The notes: generated by a model from the sequence alone, not told the origin. Shown: positions 7,245 to 15,953, counted from the first letter of the stretch. The stretch is DNA of 64,000 nucleotides from Pseudomonas resinovorans NBRC 106553 (GCF_000412695.1 NC_021499.1:3534001-3598000), one strand, 5' to 3'. A program made the numbers and translations.

Positions 7245-8564
7245 ATGCTCAAGAAAGCTGTACTCGGCTGGCCCCAGATCGCGGGGCTCGGCATCTCCCT
7301 GGTAATCGCCGGCCAATTCTCCGGTTGGAACTTCGGCCTCGCCGACAACGGCTGGGCCAACATGCTCCTGGCCACCCTGCTGATGGCGGCGCTGAGCTGC
7401 GGACTGGCGCTGTGCATCAGCGAACTGTCCACGGCCATGCCCCATGCCGGCGGTGTGTTCGCCTATGCACAAAGCGCCTTCGGCCCCTTCGTCGGCTACC
7501 TGGTGGGCTCGGCCTGCGCCCTGGCGCTGACCATCGGCACCGGCGCCGCCGCCACCTTCGTGGCGTCCTATATGGAGTCGGTGTTCGGCTTCGGTGGCTG
7601 GCCGGTGAAGGTGGCGCTGTTCGCCCTGATCATCGGCATCCATATCCGCGGCGTGGGCGAGGCCCTCGGCGTCACCCTGCTGGCCGGGGCCGTCGCCGCC
7701 GTGACCCTGCTGGTGTTCGGCGGCGCCATGCTGCCGCAACTGGACACCGCCAACCTGCTGGGCGCCGGTGGCTTCAGTGAATCGGTCAGCCTGCACGGCG
7801 TCTTCGCCTGCGTGCCCTTCGCCATCTGGATGTTCATCTGCATCGAGCAGGTCAGCTCCGCCGCCGAGGAAGCGGCCGATCCGGGCCGGGCCATGTCCCG
7901 CGGCATCCTGGCGGCGGTCGCCACCCTGCTGCTCACCGCCATCACCGTGCTGATCTGCGCTCCCGGCGCCGCCGGTGTGCAGGTGGTGGGCACGGCAGCG
8001 GACCCGCTGTACGCCGCCATGACCCACAGCGGTGGCTACGACGCCTCCAGCTGGCTGGCGCGCCTGGTCGGCATCGGCGCCATCTGCGGCCTGCTGGCGA
8101 CCTTCTTCTCGGTGGTCTATTCCGCGTCCCGCCAGCTCTTCGCCCTGGCCCGCGACGGTTATCTCCCCGCCGCCCTGGCGCGCACCAACCGCCGTGGCTC
8201 GCCCCATGTGGCCCTGCAGAGCCTGGCCGCCATCGGCCTGCCGCTGACCCTGGTCAGCCCGGAAAAGCTCCTGCTCTGCGTGGTCCTGCTGCTGTGCAGC
8301 TGCCACCTGTTCCTGTTCGCCGCCTACATCCGCATGCGTCGCAGCCATGCGCACCTGCCGCGCCCCTTCCGCCTGCCCGGCGGCCCGCTGATCGCAGGCC
8401 TGGGCATGCTGCTGACCCTGGTGGTGATCGCCGCCTGCTTCCAGCTCGAGATCGAAATGCTCAGCGCCCTCGGCCTGCTCGCGGTGGCCCTGGTCATCAA
8501 CTACCTGGTGCGCGCCGCGCGCGTCGCCAAACCCATCGTTTCGGAGAACCCCGACCATGTCTGA
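7245..8564 (+). CDS. APC-family permease, ethanolamine-permease type
   Basis: 439 residues with about 12 hydrophobic helices. The N-terminal text (LGISLVIAGQFSGWNFGLA, then LSTAMPHAGG) is characteristic of the APC subfamily of ethanolamine permeases (Eat type). I start it at ATG 7245, which has AAGGA upstream and gives the usual short N-terminus; an earlier in-frame start at 7209 is not supported. The stop overlaps the start of the next gene by 8 bp (ATG at 8557), so the two are translationally coupled. With the PLP phospho-lyase and kinase downstream it should import the amino-alcohol substrate of that pathway. A possible -10 element (TTATAT) lies near 7147. Confidence 0.88.
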   Translation: MLKKAVLGWPQIAGLGISLVIAGQFSGWNFGLADNGWANMLLATLLMAALSCGLALCISELSTAMPHAGGVFAYAQSAFGPFVGYLVGSACALALTIGTGAAATFVASYMESVFGFGGWPVKVALFALIIGIHIRGVGEALGVTLLAGAVAAVTLLVFGGAMLPQLDTANLLGAGGFSESVSLHGVFACVPFAIWMFICIEQVSSAAEEAADPGRAMSRGILAAVATLLLTAITVLICAPGAAGVQVVGTAADPLYAAMTHSGGYDASSWLARLVGIGAICGLLATFFSVVYSASRQLFALARDGYLPAALARTNRRGSPHVALQSLAAIGLPLTLVSPEKLLLCVVLLLCSCHLFLFAAYIRMRRSHAHLPRPFRLPGGPLIAGLGMLLTLVVIAACFQLEIEMLSALGLLAVALVINYLVRAARVAKPIVSENPDHV

Positions 8565-9837
8565 ACAGACCCTGCTGCAACGTCGCCACCGCGCCATGGG
8601 CGACCAGTCGCCGCTGTTCTACGACCAGCCACTGAACCTGGTGAGCGGCCAGGGTGTGTGGCTCCATGACGACGCCGGCAAGCGCTACCTGGACGTCTAC
8701 AACAACGTGCCCTGCGTCGGCCACTGCCACCCCCGCGTGGTGGAGGCCATGGCAAGCCAGGCGGCGACCCTGAACATCCATACCCGCTACCTGAACGAAC
8801 GCATCGTCGGTTATGCCGAGCGCCTGACCGCCACGTTCGCCCCCGCGCTGGACTGCGCGATGTTCACCTGCACCGGCAGCGAGGCCAACGAACTGGCCCT
8901 GCGCATGGCGCGCTTCTGCACCGGCGGCAAGGGGGTGATCGTCAGCAACTACAACTACCACGGCAACACCACTTGCCTGGCCGAAGTGACCACCGCCCTG
9001 CCCAGTTCCGAGCCCTTTTCGCCGTTCGCCCGGGCGGTGCCCATCCCCTGCCTGTACCGGGCGCCGGCCGGCACCTCGGCCAGCGAGCTGGCCGACCAGT
9101 ACGTCGCCCGCGTGGCCGAGGCCATCGAGTCGCTCCAGGCCCAGGGCGTGCAGCTGGCGGCAATGCTGATCGACACCCTGTTCGCCAACGAAGGGCTGCC
9201 GCGCCTGCCCGCCGGCTACGTCGAGCGCATCGCCGCGCTGGTGCACGAGGCCGGCGGCCTGCTGATCGTCGACGAAGTGCAGGCCGGCTTCGGCCGCACC
9301 GGCAAGCACATGTGGGGCCACCAGGCCCACGCCGTGGTGCCGGACATCGTCACCCTGGGCAAGCCCATGGGCAACGGTTTCCCCCTGGCCGGGCTGGTGG
9401 CCAGCCGCGAGCGGGTCGAGGCCTTCGGCGGACGCAACCTCTACTTCAACACCTTCGGCGGTTCGCCGGTGGCCGCCGCCGTGGGCGACGCGGTGCTCTC
9501 GGTGATCGAGGACGAGCAGCTGCTGCGCAACGCCCGCGAGGTGGGCGCGCACCTGGCGGCCGGCCTGGAGCGCCTGGCCGGCCGGCACTCGATCATCGGC
9601 GACGTGCGCGGCACCGGCCTGTTCTACGCCGTGGAACTGGTGCGCGACCGCAATACCAAGGCAGCGGCCGGTCCCGAAGCGCGGCGCCTGGTCAACCAGA
9701 TGCGCGAGCGCGGCGTGCTGATCAGCAAGATCGGCCCCGACGACAACCTGCTGAAGATCCGTCCGCCGCTGGTGTTCTCCCGCAGCGACGCGGACCTGTT
9801 CATCGACACCCTGGACAGCGTCCTGGGCGAACTCTGA
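8557..9837 (+). CDS. Class III PLP enzyme, ethanolamine-phosphate/hydroxylysine-phosphate phospho-lyase type
   Basis: 426 residues, complete class III aminotransferase fold. Visible landmarks: NNVPCVGHCHPRVVEA, TCTGSEANELALRMAR, YHGNT, LLIVDEVQAGFGRTGKH, PLP lysine Lys269 in TLGKPMGNGFP, and the C-terminal NLLKIRPPLVFS. The overall text resembles animal AGXT2L1/AGXT2L2 proteins, which are phospho-lyases rather than transaminases: they remove phosphate and ammonia from O-phosphoethanolamine or 5-phosphohydroxylysine to give an aldehyde. A kinase gene directly downstream, which would supply the phosphorylated substrate, supports this. An ordinary omega-transaminase role cannot be excluded from sequence alone. 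It overlaps the permease gene by 8 bp and precedes the kinase by 10 bp. Confidence 0.85.
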   Translation: MSEQTLLQRRHRAMGDQSPLFYDQPLNLVSGQGVWLHDDAGKRYLDVYNNVPCVGHCHPRVVEAMASQAATLNIHTRYLNERIVGYAERLTATFAPALDCAMFTCTGSEANELALRMARFCTGGKGVIVSNYNYHGNTTCLAEVTTALPSSEPFSPFARAVPIPCLYRAPAGTSASELADQYVARVAEAIESLQAQGVQLAAMLIDTLFANEGLPRLPAGYVERIAALVHEAGGLLIVDEVQAGFGRTGKHMWGHQAHAVVPDIVTLGKPMGNGFPLAGLVASRERVEAFGGRNLYFNTFGGSPVAAAVGDAVLSVIEDEQLLRNAREVGAHLAAGLERLAGRHSIIGDVRGTGLFYAVELVRDRNTKAAAGPEARRLVNQMRERGVLISKIGPDDNLLKIRPPLVFSRSDADLFIDTLDSVLGEL

Positions 9838-9847
9838 GGTCAGTGCC

Positions 9848-10870
9848 ATGAGTCATTTCAATACCCTCGACCACGAGCAGCAGGTGGCCAGCCTGCAACG
9901 CCTGGCCCTGGCCGCGCTGCGCCAGTGGGACGGCGACTTCGTCGGCCTCGACCTGATCAAGTACCGCGAGAACGCAGTGTTCTGCGCCACCCGCAGCGAC
10001 GGCGGACGTTGCGCCCTGCGCGTGCACCGCGACGGCTACCACTCGGAAGAGGCCCTGCGCTCCGAGCTGCAGTGGATGGAAGCCCTGGCCGCCGACGGCA
10101 TCCGCGTGCCGCAGATCATCCGTACCCGCGACGGCGAGCACCTGACCCGGGTGCACAGCGACGAGCTGGACGAAGCCCGCTATGTCGACATGCTCGGCTG
10201 GCTGGGCGGCGCCAGCATCGGTTCGGCCGAGCACGGCCTGGAGGTGGAGACCGACGTGGCCGGGCTGTTCTTCGACACCGGCGCGGTGGCCGCACGCATC
10301 CACCAGAGTTCCGCCCGCTGGGAGCAGCCCAACGCATTCAGTCGCCACGCCTGGGACGAAGAAGGCCTGGTGGGCCAACGGCCCTTCTGGGGGCCGTACT
10401 GGGAACTCGACCTGCTCGACGACGCCCAGCGCGACCTGCTGCAGGCCACCCGCCAGGCCGCCCGTGTCGACCTGCGCCGCTACGGCCGCAGCCTGGACAA
10501 CTTCGGCATGATCCACGCCGACCTGGTCCCGGAGAACCTGTTGCTGGACGACGCCCAGCTGCACCTGATCGACTTCGACGACGCCGGCTTCGGCTGGCAC
10601 ATGTTCGAGTTGGCCACGGCGCTGTACTTCTGCCTGGACGATCCGCGCTACACCGAAATCCAGGCGGCGCTGCTGGCCGGCTACCATTCGGTGAAACCGC
10701 TGGGCGCGGACGACCGCGCCACCCTGCCGTTGTTCCTCGCCCTGCGGGGCCTCACCTACCTGGGCTGGATCCACACCCGGCGGGAGAGCCGCACAGCCGA
10801 GGAACTGGGCCCCCTGCTGGTGGAACGGGCTTGCCGCCTGGCGCGGGCCTACCTCGACCAGCGCCGTTGA
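9848..10870 (+). CDS. APH-fold small-molecule kinase (amino-alcohol/hydroxylysine kinase-like)
   Basis: 340 residues of the aminoglycoside phosphotransferase/choline kinase fold. The Brenner-type catalytic loop is HADLVPENLL (His223, Asp225, Asn230) and the metal-binding motif is LIDFDDAGFG (Asp242, Asp244). The N-lobe KYRENAVFCA stretch matches the RdoA/HipA-like and AGPHD1 (hydroxylysine kinase) groups. It follows the PLP gene by 10 bp in one operon with an ethanolamine-type permease. I infer that it phosphorylates an imported amino alcohol (ethanolamine, 1-amino-2-propanol or hydroxylysine) and that the phospho-lyase then cleaves the product. An antibiotic target is less likely in this context. 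Confidence 0.85.
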   Translation: MSHFNTLDHEQQVASLQRLALAALRQWDGDFVGLDLIKYRENAVFCATRSDGGRCALRVHRDGYHSEEALRSELQWMEALAADGIRVPQIIRTRDGEHLTRVHSDELDEARYVDMLGWLGGASIGSAEHGLEVETDVAGLFFDTGAVAARIHQSSARWEQPNAFSRHAWDEEGLVGQRPFWGPYWELDLLDDAQRDLLQATRQAARVDLRRYGRSLDNFGMIHADLVPENLLLDDAQLHLIDFDDAGFGWHMFELATALYFCLDDPRYTEIQAALLAGYHSVKPLGADDRATLPLFLALRGLTYLGWIHTRRESRTAEELGPLLVERACRLARAYLDQRR

Positions 10871-10934
10871 TCGCCGCGCCAGCGCCTGGCAGGGACGCAC
10901 AAGGGCCTGGCGCGCAGGTCAAAGCCAACCGCGC

Positions 10935-10963
10935 GACGCTCCGCCATGATGGTGCGGAGCGTC
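10935..10963. promoter_or_regulatory. Perfect 10-bp dyad between kinase and AraC genes
   Basis: GACGCTCCGC and GCGGAGCGTC are separated by nine bases (CATGATGGT). No T-tract follows. It lies 30 bp before the AraC-type gene and could be a hairpin at the operon end or an operator for that regulator. Confidence 0.45.
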
Positions 10964-10992
10964 CACCGGCCGCGATCCACAGGTGAACCACC

Positions 10993-11946
10993 ATGACAGG
11001 CATTGCCCGACACCAGGCATCCGACTCCGACGAGCTGGCCGGCGCCCTGGCCGGCTGGAGCCAGGACTACACCCAACTGGGCCGTGGCCGGCTGCACGCC
11101 GAACTGGTGCATATCCAGTTGGCGGGCGCCTCGCTGATCTACGAGCACTCCAACCTGCACCTGCACGAGAACATGACGCCGCCGACGGGCCAGGTGGTGT
11201 TCGGCCTGCCGCTGCAAGTGGGCGACGACTCGCTGTTCAACGGCGGCGCGCTGCGCCACGACACCCTGCTGGTGCTGGAAGGCGGTCGGGAAATGGAGAT
11301 CTGCGCCTCCGGCGAGATCGGCATGCTCGGACTGACGGTGGACCGTGAATTGCTGGCCCGACTGCTTGGCGCGGAAGAACAGGAACGCCTGGAACAGGCC
11401 CTCGGCCGCAGCCGCCTGGACATCTCGCCCCTGGCCGCCCAGGGCCTGCGCCAGGACCTCTGCGCCTCCATCGGCGCCTTCGAGCGCGCCGAGTGCGACC
11501 CGCGCTCCGCCGAACAGAGCGTGCGCACCGTGATGTCGGCGCTGGACTACACCCTGCAAGGACTGGACGAAGTGCTGCGCGGCCCCGGCCACAGCGGCGC
11601 CACCCTGCCCCGCTCCCTGGAGCAACGCCGGCGCCTGGTGCTGGCGGCGGTGGAGATCATGCAGGCCAACCTCGACCTGCCGCTGTCCATGCTGGAGCTG
11701 TGCCAGGCGCTCAACACCAGCCACCGCACCCTGCAGTACTGCTTCCGGCAGATCGCCCAGGCCACGCCCCAGCAGTTCTTCCTCTCCCTGCGCCTGGCCG
11801 AGGCGCGGCGCCGGCTCAAGCAGGACCCGCAACAGAGCATCACCACCCTGGCGCTGGACCTGGGCTTTGCCAGCTCCAGCCATTTCTCCTCGCTGTTCAA
11901 GCGCCTCTATGGCGAGCAACCGTCGCTGGCGGGCCGGCGCTCGTAG
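10993..11946 (+). CDS. AraC-family regulator, EutR-like
   Basis: 317 residues. The N-terminal sensory domain (about 1-190) has no motif I can name. The C-terminal AraC DNA-binding domain has two helix-turn-helix units: LSMLELCQALNTSHRTLQYCF and, second, ITTLALDLGFASSSHFSSLFKRLYGEQPS. SHRTLQ and a long, poorly conserved N-domain are what I expect in EutR, the ethanolamine regulator, and relatives. It lies 122 bp after the kinase on the same strand and is the natural regulator of the permease/phospho-lyase/kinase operon. The stop is TAG within CGTAGGACC, and a repeat hairpin starts 11 bp later. Confidence 0.88.
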   Translation: MTGIARHQASDSDELAGALAGWSQDYTQLGRGRLHAELVHIQLAGASLIYEHSNLHLHENMTPPTGQVVFGLPLQVGDDSLFNGGALRHDTLLVLEGGREMEICASGEIGMLGLTVDRELLARLLGAEEQERLEQALGRSRLDISPLAAQGLRQDLCASIGAFERAECDPRSAEQSVRTVMSALDYTLQGLDEVLRGPGHSGATLPRSLEQRRRLVLAAVEIMQANLDLPLSMLELCQALNTSHRTLQYCFRQIAQATPQQFFLSLRLAEARRRLKQDPQQSITTLALDLGFASSSHFSSLFKRLYGEQPSLAGRRS

Positions 11947-11956
11947 GACCATACCT

Positions 11957-12036
11957 GTAGGTTGCGGCCAAGCGCAGCGCGGCCCAACGAGGGGAAGGCA
12001 GGGTGTTGGGCTTCGCGTCGCTCAGCCACAACCTAC
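11957..12036. repeat. Inverted repeat between araC-type gene and DUF3820 gene
   Basis: GTAGGTTGCGGCCAAGC at one end and CTCAGCCACAACCTAC at the other, with internal GGCCCAACG/TGTTGGGCTT. It is a diverged member of the GTAGG...CCTAC repeats and separates two convergent genes. Confidence 0.7.
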
Positions 12037-12040
12037 GGCC

Positions 12041-12256
12041 TCAGCGCTTCTTGCGCAGCGGCTCCAGCAGCGGCTTGAGGCCGTTGTGGTCGATCTCCTG
12101 CATCAGCATCAGCAAGCGGCCGATCTCCCCCTTGGGGAAACCCTCACGGGCGAACCAGTTGAGGTAGTGCCCGGGCAGGTCGGCGAGCAGGCGGCCCTTG
12201 TACTTGCCGTAGGGCATTTCGCGGGTGACCAGGAGCAGCAGGTCTTCGGGGTTCAT
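12041..12256 (-). CDS. DUF3820 family small protein
   Basis: 71 residues. The conserved core MPYGKYKGRLLADLPGHYLNWF and the basic tail LRKKR identify the DUF3820 family, annotated in Pfam as a putative quorum-sensing-regulated virulence factor (QSregVF_b). No enzymatic residues are known to me. The length is normal for the family. ATG at 12256. Downstream on its strand is a repeat hairpin; upstream, 48 bp away, is the DUF190 gene, so the two may be co-transcribed. Confidence 0.85.
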   Translation of the reverse strand: MNPEDLLLLVTREMPYGKYKGRLLADLPGHYLNWFAREGFPKGEIGRLLMLMQEIDHNGLKPLLEPLRKKR

Positions 12257-12304
12257 GGCGGGGTCTTGGCCTGGGAAAGGCGCCGATTGTCGCAGAGCCC
12301 CGGC

Positions 12305-12631
12305 TCAGGTATCCAGCGGCGCGCCCAGCAGGCCGAACTCGGCGGGCACGCGAACGTAGAACAGCGTCACGCCTTCCTCCTCCAGGCGCTTGAGCAGGGC
12401 GTCGCATTCAGCCTCGGTGAGGGCCAGCAGGATCAGCATCGGCTGGTCGGCCATCTCGAAGAAGTGACGGGAATGCAACTGCCCGGTGTGGCCGAAGCCC
12501 TCGATACCGGAGACCAGGGTGGCGCCACGCAGGCCCATTTCCATGGCCACGCCGACTATCCAGTCGGCCAGCATCCGCCCCTGGTGCCGGCGGTTCTGCT
12601 GGGTGTAGAGGGTGAGCTGGTAGCCCTTCAT
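12305..12631 (-). CDS. DUF190 family protein (PII-like fold)
   Basis: 108 residues. KGYQLTLYTQQNRRHQG and GLRGATLVSGIEGFGHTGQLHS are typical of the DUF190 family, whose solved members have a PII-like ferredoxin fold. In many bacteria the gene neighbours the fluoride exporter crcB, but none is here. Role unknown. The SDR gene ends 17 bp upstream of its start on the same strand, which suggests co-transcription. Confidence 0.85.
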   Translation of the reverse strand: MKGYQLTLYTQQNRRHQGRMLADWIVGVAMEMGLRGATLVSGIEGFGHTGQLHSRHFFEMADQPMLILLALTEAECDALLKRLEEEGVTLFYVRVPAEFGLLGAPLDT

Positions 12632-12648
12632 GACGGCCTCCCGATCAC

Positions 12649-13392
12649 TCAGATGATGCCGCCGTTGGCGCGAATCGTCTGGCCATTGACCCAGGAGCCT
12701 TCCGGCCCCACCAGGAAGGCCACCAGGTTGGCGATGTCCTCGGGGTTGCCCAGGCGCTCCAGCGGGGCCTGGCGGGTCAGGCGCTCCACCAGTCCCTGGG
12801 GCTTGCCTTCGAGAAACAGATTGGTGGCCGTCGGTCCCGGCGCCACGCAGTTCACCGAGATGTTCCGCCCGCGCAGTTCGCGGGCGAAGATCGCGCTCAT
12901 GGTTTCCACCGCCGCCTTGGACGCGGCGTAGGCGGCGTAGCCCGGCAGGCGCATATCCACCACGCTGCTCGAGAGGTTGACGATGCGCCCACCGCTGCGC
13001 AGGCGGGTGGCCGCCAGTTTCAGGGTGTTGAAGGTGCCGCGCGTATTGATCGCGAACAAGCGGTCGTAGAGCGCGATGTCGGTATCGGCCAGGGGCACCA
13101 GGCCGGGCTGGATCACCCCGGCATTGTTCACCAGGATATCGATGTCGCCGAACTCCATCTCCGTCTGGTCGAAGAGCACCGCGACCGCCACCGGGTCGCT
13201 GACGTCGGCCAGCACGGGGTAGGCCTTGCCCCCGGCTCGACGTATGTCATCCACCACCTGCTCCGCGGCTTCCGGCCGCGACGCGTAATTGACCACTACC
13301 TGGATGCCCTCGGCGGCCAGGCGCCTGGCAATGGCGGCGCCGATACCCCGGGACGCACCCGTGACTATTGCGGTTTTGGCAGTTTCTGACAT
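12649..13392 (-). CDS. SDR-family NAD(P)-dependent oxidoreductase (FabG-like)
   Basis: 247 residues, classical short-chain dehydrogenase length. The nucleotide site is TGASRGIGAAIA near residue 11, followed by NNAGV, NLSSS, the catalytic YAAYAASKAAVE (Tyr-x3-Lys) and the PG motif in NCVAPGPTATNLF. Asn in VNYASRPE after the second beta strand is compatible with NADP. Substrate unknown; annotations of close relatives range from 3-oxoacyl reductase to glucose dehydrogenase. The gene starts with ATG at 13392 and precedes the DUF190 gene by 17 bp. Confidence 0.9.
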   Translation of the reverse strand: MSETAKTAIVTGASRGIGAAIARRLAAEGIQVVVNYASRPEAAEQVVDDIRRAGGKAYPVLADVSDPVAVAVLFDQTEMEFGDIDILVNNAGVIQPGLVPLADTDIALYDRLFAINTRGTFNTLKLAATRLRSGGRIVNLSSSVVDMRLPGYAAYAASKAAVETMSAIFARELRGRNISVNCVAPGPTATNLFLEGKPQGLVERLTRQAPLERLGNPEDIANLVAFLVGPEGSWVNGQTIRANGGII

Positions 13393-13520
13393 GCGGCTCT
13401 CCCGGACAGGCCCTCGAAGCCACGGCTGGTGCCGCGTGTGGGACCTTTCAGTGGGTATAGCCGCAGTTGGCGCGCCGTGCGGGACCGGTTATCCGGGGGC
13501 CGGGAGCCCGAGGTGGGCTC

Positions 13521-14720
13521 CTACCAGTTCGTAGCCTGTTTCACCATCGACTTCGCCAGCGGCCGATAGCTGACGGGGCTGAACACCCGGGTCAGGCCGA
13601 GCATCAGCAGCACGCCCACCAGCAGCACCAGCCAGGAGGCCGCGAAGCCGCCGGTCAGCTCCCGCAGCCAGCCGCTGAGCCAGGGCGACACGGCGTTGAT
13701 CAGGAAGCCCACGCCCTGCACGAAGGCCGCCAGTTGGCCGGCCTCGCGCGGGTCGGCGCGGTGGTCGAGGGTGAGGATCAGGCTCAGGGCGAAGCAGGCG
13801 CCCAGGCCGAAGCCGATCAGCGCCACCCAGAGCGCGAACAGCTCCACCGGCGCCCAGATCAGGCCGGCGAAGCCCAGCGCCTGGGCGATCAGGCTCACCG
13901 ACAGCAGTGGTCGTCGGTCGATGCTGCGCTGCGCCAAGGCGGGCATGGTCAACGCCGCGAGCACCTGGAAAATGGTCATGAAGGCCAGCAACGAACCACT
14001 GCGGGTGGGGCTCCAGCCCAGCTGCTGGTAGTAGGCCGGCAGCCAGGCGACCATGCTCATGTAGCCGCAGTTCACCAGGCCGAAATACACCGCCAGCAAC
14101 CAGGCGCGGCGTTGGCGGAGCAAGCCGGTGGCCCGTCCGGGAACGGCCGGGGCCGGGCTCGGCAGCGGACGCGCCAGCCAGAGCAGCAGGGCCAGCAGCG
14201 CCGGCACCAGCCACAGGCCCAGGCCTACCTGCCAATGCTGGAAGTGGTGCGCCAGCAACGGGCTGAACAGCGCCGCCAGGCCGCCACCGCCCATCAGGGA
14301 GGCCGAATAGACGCCCATGGCCAGGGCCACGCGGCCCTCGAAGCGACGTTTGATCACCCCCGGTAGCAACACCTGGATCAGTGCCACGCCTGCGCCCCCC
14401 AGCAAAGCGGTGGCGAGCAGCGGCCCGGCCTGGCCGCAGAGCAGCCGCGCCAGGCAGGCCGAGGCGATCAGCCCCAGGCCGAGGCCGATGCCACGATGCT
14501 CGCCCAGCGCGTTCAGGCGATTGCTCAACAGCGCCACCAGGCCCATGCAGATCACCGGCAGCGTGGTCAGCAAGGCGGCGGTCTGGAAGCCCATGCCGGT
14601 GGCCTCGCGGATATCCGCCAGCAATGGGCTGACGGAGGCGAGGATGGGCCGCAGGTTCAGCCCCAGGACCACCAGCAGCGCCCAGGCGCCGAGGTTCGGC
14701 TGCGGTTCAGCGCGCGGCAT
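13521..14720 (-). CDS. MFS transporter, CynX/NimT type
   Basis: 399 residues with 12 predicted helices. The opening ALLVVLGLNLRPILASVSPLL is the hallmark of the CynX/NimT (cyanate/2-nitroimidazole) MFS subgroup; the N-terminal half ends near residue 200 with a loop rich in Pro and Arg. The substrate cannot be read from sequence. The start overlaps the end of the deaminase gene by 14 bp, which indicates an operon of ankyrin protein, deaminase and transporter. A nucleobase or deamination product is a possible but unproven cargo. Confidence 0.88.
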   Translation of the reverse strand: MPRAEPQPNLGAWALLVVLGLNLRPILASVSPLLADIREATGMGFQTAALLTTLPVICMGLVALLSNRLNALGEHRGIGLGLGLIASACLARLLCGQAGPLLATALLGGAGVALIQVLLPGVIKRRFEGRVALAMGVYSASLMGGGGLAALFSPLLAHHFQHWQVGLGLWLVPALLALLLWLARPLPSPAPAVPGRATGLLRQRRAWLLAVYFGLVNCGYMSMVAWLPAYYQQLGWSPTRSGSLLAFMTIFQVLAALTMPALAQRSIDRRPLLSVSLIAQALGFAGLIWAPVELFALWVALIGFGLGACFALSLILTLDHRADPREAGQLAAFVQGVGFLINAVSPWLSGWLRELTGGFAASWLVLLVGVLLMLGLTRVFSPVSYRPLAKSMVKQATNW

Positions 14721-15183
14721 TCAGGGCTTTCCAACGGGAATAGATGTCGCCCATGGCCGCTTGCGGCAGGTGACGGATCTCCAGTGCCTGCTGGTCCAGG
14801 GGCAGCGTCATCTGCTGGTAGACGGCTGCGGTGGAAAGGCCGAAGGGCTCGCCCTGGGCGTTGGCCGCGGCGAACACCACCCGCGTCACGCCGCACATAT
14901 GCATGGCCGCCAGGCACATGGGGCACGGCTGGCCGCTGGCATAGATCACGCAGCCGTCCAGGCGCGGGCCGAGTTCGCGGCTGGCGAGGCGGATCGCCTG
15001 GAGTTCGGCGTGGGCGCTGGGGTCGCCATTGAGGTGGATCTCGTTCACCCCTCGGGCCAGCACCCGGCCGTCCTTCACGAGCACGGCGCCGAAGGGGCGG
15101 CCACCCTGCTCCACGTTCTGCCGCGCGAGATCCACGGCCTGTTCCAGGTAGTCCAGATCATCAGACATGTTGTGCTCCATCAT
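14707..15183 (-). CDS. Nucleoside/guanine deaminase (CDA fold)
   Basis: 158 residues. Zinc site HAELQAIR (His and catalytic Glu) and PCPMCLAAMHMCGV (two Cys ligands) define the cytidine/guanine deaminase family; the overall text is closest to guanine or tRNA-adenosine-type nucleoside deaminases. It hydrolytically removes an exocyclic amino group from a base. The ATG follows the ankyrin stop codon without a gap (TGA at 15186-15184, ATG from 15183); a second in-frame ATG comes directly after, and a third codes MSDDLDYL. It overlaps the transporter downstream by 14 bp. Confidence 0.9.
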   Translation of the reverse strand: MMEHNMSDDLDYLEQAVDLARQNVEQGGRPFGAVLVKDGRVLARGVNEIHLNGDPSAHAELQAIRLASRELGPRLDGCVIYASGQPCPMCLAAMHMCGVTRVVFAAANAQGEPFGLSTAAVYQQMTLPLDQQALEIRHLPQAAMGDIYSRWKALNAAR

Positions 15184-15849
15184 TCAGCGGGCGCCGGCGG
15201 CGCGCAGCTTGGCGGCGACATCCCGCTGGCCGCGTTGCTCGGCATGTTGCAGGGAAGTGACGCCGTTCTTGTCGGGCAGGTCGAGGTCGGCATCGGCGGC
15301 GATCAGCAGGTCGACGATGCGCTGGAACGGCAGGCTGCCGTCGCCCAGCACCACGGCCTCGATCAGGCAGGTCCAGCCGAGCCGGTTGACGTGGTCGACG
15401 TCGACGCCGGCGGCGATCAGGCTGCGCACGGTGTCCACATGGCCGCGCTCGCAGGCCGGGATCAGCGCGGTGCCGCCGTAGCGGTTGGTGCTGCGCAGGT
15501 CGGCGCCATGGGCGAGGGTCAGTTCGAGGATCTCCTGGTGGCCGCTGGCACCGGCCAGCAGGTAGGCGCTGTCCTGGATACGGTTCTGCAGGTTGACGTC
15601 GGCCCCGGCGTCGATCAGCCGGCGCGCCACCTCGACCCGGTTCCCGGCGGTGGCCAGCAGCAGCGGCGTATTGCCCTGGCCGTCACGCACATCCACCGCC
15701 ACGCCCTGCTGCAAGAGCCGTTCGACCGTGCCCAGGTCACCTGCGCCGGCCGCCTGCAGCAGGCGTTGGGGCGCGTCGTCGGCAGCCTTGGCCTGGCCAG
15801 CCAACAGGCCGCCAGCGAGGAAAAGTACGGGGATGAGTCGGGTTTTCAT
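15184..15849 (-). CDS. Secreted ankyrin-repeat protein
   Basis: 221 residues. A clear signal peptide (MKTRLIPVLFLAGGLLAGQAKA, cut near residue 22) directs it to the periplasm. The rest is about five ankyrin repeats: GNTPLLLATAGNRVEVARRL, a degenerate second unit, GGTALIPACERGHVDTVRSL, GWTCLIEAVVLGD and NGVTSLQHAEQRGQRDVAAK. Periplasmic ankyrin proteins often protect or bind partner enzymes (for example AnkB near catalase), but no such partner is adjacent. It is the first gene of the run ankyrin, deaminase, MFS on the minus strand and diverges from the LysR gene, its likely regulator. Confidence 0.9.
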   Translation of the reverse strand: MKTRLIPVLFLAGGLLAGQAKAADDAPQRLLQAAGAGDLGTVERLLQQGVAVDVRDGQGNTPLLLATAGNRVEVARRLIDAGADVNLQNRIQDSAYLLAGASGHQEILELTLAHGADLRSTNRYGGTALIPACERGHVDTVRSLIAAGVDVDHVNRLGWTCLIEAVVLGDGSLPFQRIVDLLIAADADLDLPDKNGVTSLQHAEQRGQRDVAAKLRAAGAR

Positions 15850-15953
15850 GGCTCGCCTCCAGGTTGGGTGGAATGGGCGAAATTATGTCCATCTGGTCAG
15901 GTATTATGAAATTAAATATAACCATGCATACCAGTGGACATCGGAATACTTAC

